Shown here in pieces: positions 5,109 through 8,602 of a stretch of DNA of 8,602 nt (the first letter of the stretch is position 1; each line of letters opens with the position of its first letter). Both the position numbers and the translations under genes were made by a program. Where the stretch lies: positions 1 to 8,602 of the forward strand of contig CAZYYB010000122.1 of assembly GCA_964651515.1 (NCBI GenBank). The letters run 5' to 3'. The DNA is from BOG-1184 sp964651515 (GTDB lineage: Bacteria; Fibrobacterota; Chitinivibrionia; Chitinivibrionales; Chitinispirillaceae). A model generated the notes under the pieces. The model made no database searches, was not told the origin of the DNA, and saw only the letters and a list, made by a program, of their open reading frames with translations.

Positions 5109-6716
5109 ATGCCTGTTAATCTTAAGGCTATATATATCAGCGTAGTAGTAGTGCATTCCTTTGCCATGCCGGCAGTTCCGGATACCTTCGCACCGCCGGG
5201 CATCCTCGCCGAATGGCGCGATAATGCCTCCTCGGCGGTGAAGATTACCCTCTGCGACAACTCGAATTGCGAGGCGGGGTACCGGGTGTACCGTGCGCCC
5301 GGGTTCTCCTCGGCCTTCGGCCTCATCGCGCAGATAAAAAGCGCGCATCCCGGGCAGAGGGATACCCTGACCCTGTCCGATTCGACGGTGGTGCCCAATG
5401 CATTTTACACCTACCGTGCCGCCGCCTGGCGGCGGCGAGGCGACAGCGCCCTTTCGAGAGTTTCCGCGGTTTATACCTTCCATCTTTCAGGGGGGCGACG
5501 CCCCGCACATTTTACCCGGCTCGCCGATTTTCCCCTTGCGCTCTCCGGAGGCTGGTCCGCCCTGGCGGGGGATTCGGTCATCCTGCAGGAAAACACTTCG
5601 CCCGCCGGGAAGTACACGGTGATCGATGTTCAAAATCCTTCGGCCCCCGCATCCGCCGGATTCATCGATTCATCCGCGCTGGCTTCCTACCCGCTCGCTT
5701 CGCTGATCCCGATATATCTGTCGTCAAAGGTGGTCAACGGCTATGGGTTCGTCGGCGGGAAGGGTGTCTTCTGCATGAAGAAAAAATATGCGGTTGTCGT
5801 CAACGCACCCGATATCACCCTGTTTAAATTCGGCAATAAGGCCTTCACGCGGATCGGCAGTTACCGGGACGAGAATATCGCCGCGGTGCTGCCCCTGAAC
5901 GACTCCCTGCTCTGCGTCGTGAGCGGCAATATCAGCGCCGCCGATGGGTCGTACAGCTATCTGTACCCCGTGCTGATATCGCCCACGGCCGGGATAGTCA
6001 TCGGCAATCTCGTCGAAATCGGCTCCTTTCGGAATGGGGCCGCCTCCACGTCGCTTTCTCCCCAGGTGCGGGGGGTGTACAATCGAACCTTGCTCATAGG
6101 CGAGACGTTCACCTATTACCCCTTCAACTCCTGGCACTATATGGTCGCCTACGACCTGGACTCCATGCAATCCCTTGCCTCACCGAGCGTCGGCGAGGCG
6201 TCCTGGAGAAACTATTCGGGCTACCCGCTCTCCGCCGGTCAGTTTCTCAGCCTGGATGCCGACCATGTCTATGCCGAGGATCCGCGAGACCTGAACGCGT
6301 ACCGGACCGCCCTGGACGATGGGGCCGTGTTGCCGGATTCGTTGCACGACCGTCAGAATGTCCTGGTGGACACGGTAAAGAAACGGCTCTTCATACTCCA
6401 TTCCACCGGCATGTCGATCTTCAAATACGACTTTCCGCCGGCGGCGGGGGGGGGGAAGAGTCTCGAAAACGGGGAAAAATACGCCGGCGAACTCCAGGTC
6501 AGCCCCGGCGAGTCGGGTGTTACCATCGCCTTTCCCGGAAGCGCGCGCCACGCCGATCTGATCTTCTATGACCTCTGGGGCCGCATCGTCGACAGGGTGA
6601 CCGTCACCGGCAGGAGTTCCGTCGTCTGGCGGCCGAAAGATGCCGAGTCGGGGTGCTTTACCGTTTCGGCGAAGCTCGACGGGGTGGATTATGAGGCGAG
6701 GTTTATTGCACGGTGA
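5109..6716 (+). CDS. Secreted protein: FN3-like domain, propeller-like middle, C-terminal sorting-type domain
   Basis: A 535-residue exported protein. The start at 5109 is chosen because GCGAGG at 5094-5099 precedes it with a 9-base spacer and it yields a clean signal peptide: basic MPVNLK, hydrophobic AIYISVVVVHSFA, then a cut near residues 19-22. The open frame extends to 4983, but that extension is not signal-like. Residues 28-123 match an FN3 pattern (DNSNCEAGYRVYR, then FYTYRAAAW, GDSALSRVSAVYTF). Residues 135-440 are beta-rich with an LVIVD-like motif (YTVIDVQNPSAPASAGFID) and recurrent hydrophobic strands, probably a beta-propeller. Residues 465-535 resemble a Por/T9SS or FlgD-like tail (LIFYDLWGRIVDRV, then VVWRPKD, GCFTVSAKLDG). 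Codons 446-449 lie on a ten-G run. In the FN3 domain, cysteines C49 and C54 flank DNSN. Exact role unknown; surface or secreted location inferred. Confidence 0.8.
   Translation: MPVNLKAIYISVVVVHSFAMPAVPDTFAPPGILAEWRDNASSAVKITLCDNSNCEAGYRVYRAPGFSSAFGLIAQIKSAHPGQRDTLTLSDSTVVPNAFYTYRAAAWRRRGDSALSRVSAVYTFHLSGGRRPAHFTRLADFPLALSGGWSALAGDSVILQENTSPAGKYTVIDVQNPSAPASAGFIDSSALASYPLASLIPIYLSSKVVNGYGFVGGKGVFCMKKKYAVVVNAPDITLFKFGNKAFTRIGSYRDENIAAVLPLNDSLLCVVSGNISAADGSYSYLYPVLISPTAGIVIGNLVEIGSFRNGAASTSLSPQVRGVYNRTLLIGETFTYYPFNSWHYMVAYDLDSMQSLASPSVGEASWRNYSGYPLSAGQFLSLDADHVYAEDPRDLNAYRTALDDGAVLPDSLHDRQNVLVDTVKKRLFILHSTGMSIFKYDFPPAAGGGKSLENGEKYAGELQVSPGESGVTIAFPGSARHADLIFYDLWGRIVDRVTVTGRSSVVWRPKDAESGCFTVSAKLDGVDYEARFIAR
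6446..6455 (+). repeat. Run of ten G inside the secreted-protein gene
   Basis: The run covers the third base of Ala446 and all of Gly447-449, in the linker before the C-terminal sorting-type domain. Gain or loss of one base would remove that domain. Runs of this length are prone to slippage, and also to sequencing or assembly error. Confidence 0.9.
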
Positions 6717-6765
6717 GGAGATAAAAAAAGTCAAAAATTTAAGATTATTTGCAATTCGCTGATGG

Positions 6766-6804
6766 GGAAAAAATCTTGTCTCATGATCTTTTTCCGTGTT
6801 TTTT
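6766..6804 (+). terminator. Weak candidate terminator after the secreted-protein gene
   Basis: GGAAAAAATC (6766-6775) can pair imperfectly with GATCTTTTTCC (6785-6795), and six T follow at 6799-6804. The surrounding 6720-6805 stretch is markedly AT-rich compared with the rest of the window. The stem is A/T-dominated and has a mismatch, so strength is doubtful. Confidence 0.35.
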
Positions 6805-6829
6805 CTACCTAATGGAGAGCGTTGCGGGA

Positions 6830-6868
6830 GGGGGCAGGCGCTTGCCGCAGGCAAGCATCGCCGCCCCC
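6830..6868. repeat. Long stacked hairpin, 16 base pairs
   Basis: Arms GGGGGC, GGCG and CTTGCC (6830-6846) pair with GGCAAG, CGCC and GCCCCC (6850-6868), with loop GCA and small internal bulges A6836 and CAT 6856-6858. No T run follows on either strand, so it is not a typical intrinsic terminator. It lies 140 bases beyond the 3' end of kdsA and 114 bases after the convergent secreted-protein gene. A further perfect small stem, TGCGTC/GACGCA (loop GGA), lies at 6887-6901. Confidence 0.7.
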
Positions 6869-6907
6869 TTCTTCCGCTGGAAAGGGTGCGTCGGAGACGC
6901 ATTTTGC

Positions 6908-6951
6908 GGCTCCGACCAGGGGAAACCACCGTAAGGTGGTTTCCCCACCTG
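6908..6951 (-). repeat. Hairpin repeat, copy A, downstream of kdsA
   Basis: The core is a perfect 12-bp stem, GGGGAAACCACC (6919-6930) with GGTGGTTTCCCC (6935-6946), loop GTAA. Read on the - strand, the whole 44 bases align with copy B at 7829-7872, including a 20-base flank (TGGTCGGAGCC end) that matches except for one extra C in B. It lies 18 bases past the kdsA stop. It could assist termination or mRNA stability, but no T run follows it on the - strand. Confidence 0.75.
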
Positions 6952-6966
6952 AGTAACTGATTTTTT

Positions 6967-6987
6967 CCCTCATCCCTCATCCCTCAC
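6967..6987 (-). repeat. 7-base tandem repeat across the kdsA stop codon
   Basis: On the - strand, GAGGGAT occurs twice and a third partial copy GAGGGAA follows, covering the last codons (R-D-E-G) and the TGA. Because 7 is not a multiple of 3, a change in copy number would alter the C-terminal residues. Confidence 0.7.
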
Positions 6988-7788
6988 CCTCTCAAACATC
7001 GCCACCATCCTCGGCGCCTCCCGCTCAAAATCCTCCAGCCTTAAACTGTTCGGCCCGTCGCAGAGCGCATGGTCCGGGTCGGGATGAACCTCGAAGAAGA
7101 GACCGTCTGCGCCCATGGCGATCGCGGCGCGGGCGAGCGGGAGTGCCAGGTCGCGGTTGCCTCCCGAGACGCCGCCGCCGCCGCCGGGGAGCTGGACGCT
7201 GTGGGTGGCGTCGAAGATCACCGGTGCGCCGAAGCGCCTCATGATCGGGATGCCCGCGAAGTCCACCACGAGCCGCTTGTAGCCGAAGAAGGTACCGCGT
7301 TCGGTGAGCCAGACCTTCTCGCCCGCCTTCTTCATGGCGAACTCCATGTCCTCGGGCGCCATGAACTGACCCTTCTTTATGTTGACCCATCTGCCGGTTT
7401 TCCCGGCGGCGACCAGGAGATCGGTCTGGCGGCTGAGGAGCGCCGGTATCTGGATGACGTCGACGACGTCGGCGACCTCGGCCGCCTGTGCGGTCTCGTG
7501 GATGTCGGTCAGGACCGGGAGTCCGAACTCCTTCCGGATCTTCTCGAGGATCTTGAGCCCGCCTTCGCGACCCGGCCCGCGAAACGAGGAGGCCGAGAGG
7601 CGGTTCGCCTTGTCGTAGGAGGCTTTGAAGACGAGGTCGAGATCGTACCTGGTCCTGAGGGCGGCCAGCCGCTCCGCAACCTTGCAGCAGAGCTCCTCCG
7701 ATTCGATGACGCACGGTCCGGCGATGAAGAATAGCCGTTCCCGCTGTTCGCCCGGCTTCTGATTTTTTTTAAAGAAGGATGTTTGCAT
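6970..7788 (-). CDS. kdsA: 3-deoxy-8-phosphooctulonate (KDO-8-P) synthase, metal-dependent type
   Basis: A 272-residue cytoplasmic enzyme condensing phosphoenolpyruvate with arabinose 5-phosphate to KDO 8-phosphate, the first committed step to KDO of lipopolysaccharide. Visible: IAGPCVIES (22-30), FKASYDKANR (54-63), FRGPG (69-73), LTDIHE (93-98), DVIQIPALLSRQTDLL, NIKKGQF (136-142), LTERGTFFGYKRLVVDF (161-177), DATHSVQLPGG, and EVHPDPDHALCDGP. C26, H196, E233 and D244 fit the four metal ligands known in Aquifex KdsA; the E. coli metal-free type has Asn in place of this Cys. KANRLSASS differs slightly from the common KANRSS at the PEP site. It is a lone gene with repeats on both sides. The sequence before the ATG has no purine-rich ribosome binding site. 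A KDO-specific reading is favoured over DAHP synthase by the FKASYDKANR and LVVDF motifs. Confidence 0.96.
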   Translation of the reverse strand: MQTSFFKKNQKPGEQRERLFFIAGPCVIESEELCCKVAERLAALRTRYDLDLVFKASYDKANRLSASSFRGPGREGGLKILEKIRKEFGLPVLTDIHETAQAAEVADVVDVIQIPALLSRQTDLLVAAGKTGRWVNIKKGQFMAPEDMEFAMKKAGEKVWLTERGTFFGYKRLVVDFAGIPIMRRFGAPVIFDATHSVQLPGGGGGVSGGNRDLALPLARAAIAMGADGLFFEVHPDPDHALCDGPNSLRLEDFEREAPRMVAMFERVRDEG

Positions 7789-7823
7789 GATGGAGGTAAA
7801 ATAAATTGAGGCGGGAGAGGTCG

Positions 7824-7984
7824 CTACCCTGGTGGGGGAAACTCGCTACGCGGTTTCCCCCTGGTCGGAGCCTCCGCGCCCGCCAAAGCGCGGGCTGCGG
7901 GGTAGTTCATTGTGTTTTCCACCTTCAAAGAAGGTGGTGCGCCCCCACCAGCATCTGGTGGTGGAAGCGAGGTTCCCCCACCAG
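7824..7984. repeat. Palindrome-rich intergenic element containing hairpin repeat copy B
   Basis: This fills the 341-base gap between kdsA and gap. CTGGTGGGGGAAACTCGC (7829-7846) recurs inverted at 7967-7984 with 17 of 18 bases matching, so the element has terminal inverted repeats. Inside are GGGGGAAAC/GTTTCCCCC (7834-7861, part of copy B, 7829-7872, homologous to copy A beyond kdsA), GCCCG/CGGGC (7878-7895), perfect CCACCTTC/GAAGGTGG with loop AAA (7919-7937) and perfect CCACCAG/CTGGTGG with loop CAT (7945-7961). CTACCC at 7824-7829 can also pair with GGGTAG at 7900-7905. No flanking target duplication or transposase is seen. It behaves like a REP- or MITE-type non-autonomous repeat. Confidence 0.65.
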
Positions 7985-8017
7985 AAAGTCTCATACGACG
8001 CATCATCTCCCCTCCTC

Positions 8018-8047
8018 TTGAAAATCACCCCTGAGTAATGGTATATT
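8018..8047 (+). promoter_or_regulatory. Probable sigma70 promoter of gap
   Basis: TTGAAA (8018-8023) and TATATT (8042-8047), each 5 of 6 to consensus, are 18 bases apart in AT-rich DNA. Predicted transcription start is near 8054, giving a leader of about 75 bases before the gap ATG. Confidence 0.55.
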
Positions 8048-8129
8048 TTAATGTTTTCCCGGGCTTTTAAAGCCTTGCATCGAAGAATATTACCACCCGT
8101 TCCATAAACATTAAAATCAGGAGGATGTC

Positions 8130-8602
8130 ATGGGAGTAAAAGTCGGAATCAATGGTTTTGGACGCATCGGCCGCCTCGTGTACCAGGCGATTTGCGATCA
8201 GGGGCTTCTGGGCAAGGAGATCGAAGTGGTTGCGGTCGTCGATATCTCCACCGATGCGGATTATTTCGCCTACCAGATGAAGTATGACTCGGTCCACGGC
8301 CATTTCAAGCACACCCTTACCACCGAAAAAAGCGATCCGTCCCTCGAAAGCAACGACGTCTTCGTCGTCAACGGTTCCAAGACCAAGTGCATCATGGCGA
8401 CCAGGACTCCGGCCGAACTCCCGTGGAAGGCGCTCGGGGTCGAGTACGTGATCGAGTCCACCGGTCTCTTCACGAGTTCCGATAAGGCGATCGGTCATAT
8501 TACCGCCGGTGCAAAGAAGGTCATCATCTCCGCGCCGGGCAAGGGCGACGTCAAGACCCTGCTCATGGGCGTGAACCATACCGAGTACGATCCGGCGAAG
8601 CA
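8130..8602 (+). CDS. gap: Glyceraldehyde-3-phosphate dehydrogenase, type I (N-terminal part, cut by window end)
   Basis: The first 157 codons of about 335-360. The enzyme is the glycolytic, phosphorylating dehydrogenase that converts glyceraldehyde 3-phosphate, phosphate and NAD to 1,3-bisphosphoglycerate. Visible: the Rossmann start VGINGFGRIGR (5-15), VVDIS with D38, which favours NAD over NADP, the segment TDADYFAYQMKYDSVHG, VEYVIESTGLFT and KKVIISAPGKG. The catalytic cysteine lies beyond the edge. AGGAGG at 8119-8124 stands 5 bases before the ATG, which fits a highly expressed gene. An insertion before KYDSVHG and its wording recall kinetoplastid glycosomal GAPDH and related bacterial enzymes more than typical E. 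coli-like or Bacillus-like ones (from memory). Confidence 0.97.
   Translation, partial: MGVKVGINGFGRIGRLVYQAICDQGLLGKEIEVVAVVDISTDADYFAYQMKYDSVHGHFKHTLTTEKSDPSLESNDVFVVNGSKTKCIMATRTPAELPWKALGVEYVIESTGLFTSSDKAIGHITAGAKKVIISAPGKGDVKTLLMGVNHTEYDPAK

Noticed and set aside
7069..7734. Long + strand frame opposite kdsA
   Set aside because: Low-complexity shadow; kdsA on the - strand is unambiguous.
7824..7984. Insertion sequence or CRISPR array
   Set aside because: No transposase, no target duplication seen, and the repeats are palindromic and irregularly spaced, not regular spacer units.
1..8602. tRNA genes
   Set aside because: No T-loop (GGTTCGAATCC-like) with matching acceptor arms was found by eye.

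Overview
The window is GC-rich and looks like the chromosome of a Gram-negative bacterium. kdsA implies a KDO-containing outer membrane. A secreted FN3/propeller-like protein ends in a tail resembling Por/T9SS or FlgD-type sorting domains. That mix would fit Fibrobacterota or another FCB-group lineage, but this is inference from protein style only; no rRNA or taxonomic marker is present.

Region 1 (1-3006, + strand) is a compact polyamine operon: the last 14 codons of a probable SpeD (S-adenosylmethionine decarboxylase), an aminopropyltransferase (SpeE-like 1), a fold-III ornithine decarboxylase, and a second, more canonical aminopropyltransferase (SpeE-like 2). Together they could make putrescine from ornithine, supply the aminopropyl donor, and carry out one or two aminopropyl transfers. 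The two transferases are clearly divergent, so they probably differ in acceptor.

Region 2 (3007-4982, + strand) opens with a good sigma70-like promoter and a 56-residue single-span membrane protein. About 750 bases follow with no convincing gene but with an unusual density of short, strong hairpins: a candidate large structured RNA or very long leader. It ends at a well-placed ribosome binding site for a 299-residue protein with one N-terminal membrane span and a long disordered Arg/Asp-rich cytoplasmic tail. A textbook intrinsic terminator closes the unit. A membrane-tethered RNA-binding protein directly downstream of a structured RNA is the most interesting possibility in the window.

Region 3 (5109-6716, + strand) is a secreted protein with a signal peptide, an FN3-like domain, a beta-propeller-like middle and a sorting-type C-terminal domain. 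A run of ten G lies just before the tail.

Region 4 (6717-8129) holds kdsA on the - strand, of the metal-dependent type. It is flanked by two inverted copies of a ~44-base hairpin repeat whose stems have diverged while keeping pairing. The upstream copy sits in a larger palindrome-rich element (7824-7984).

Region 5 (8018-8602, + strand) is a promoter, a strong ribosome binding site and the first 157 codons of a type I glyceraldehyde-3-phosphate dehydrogenase cut by the window edge.
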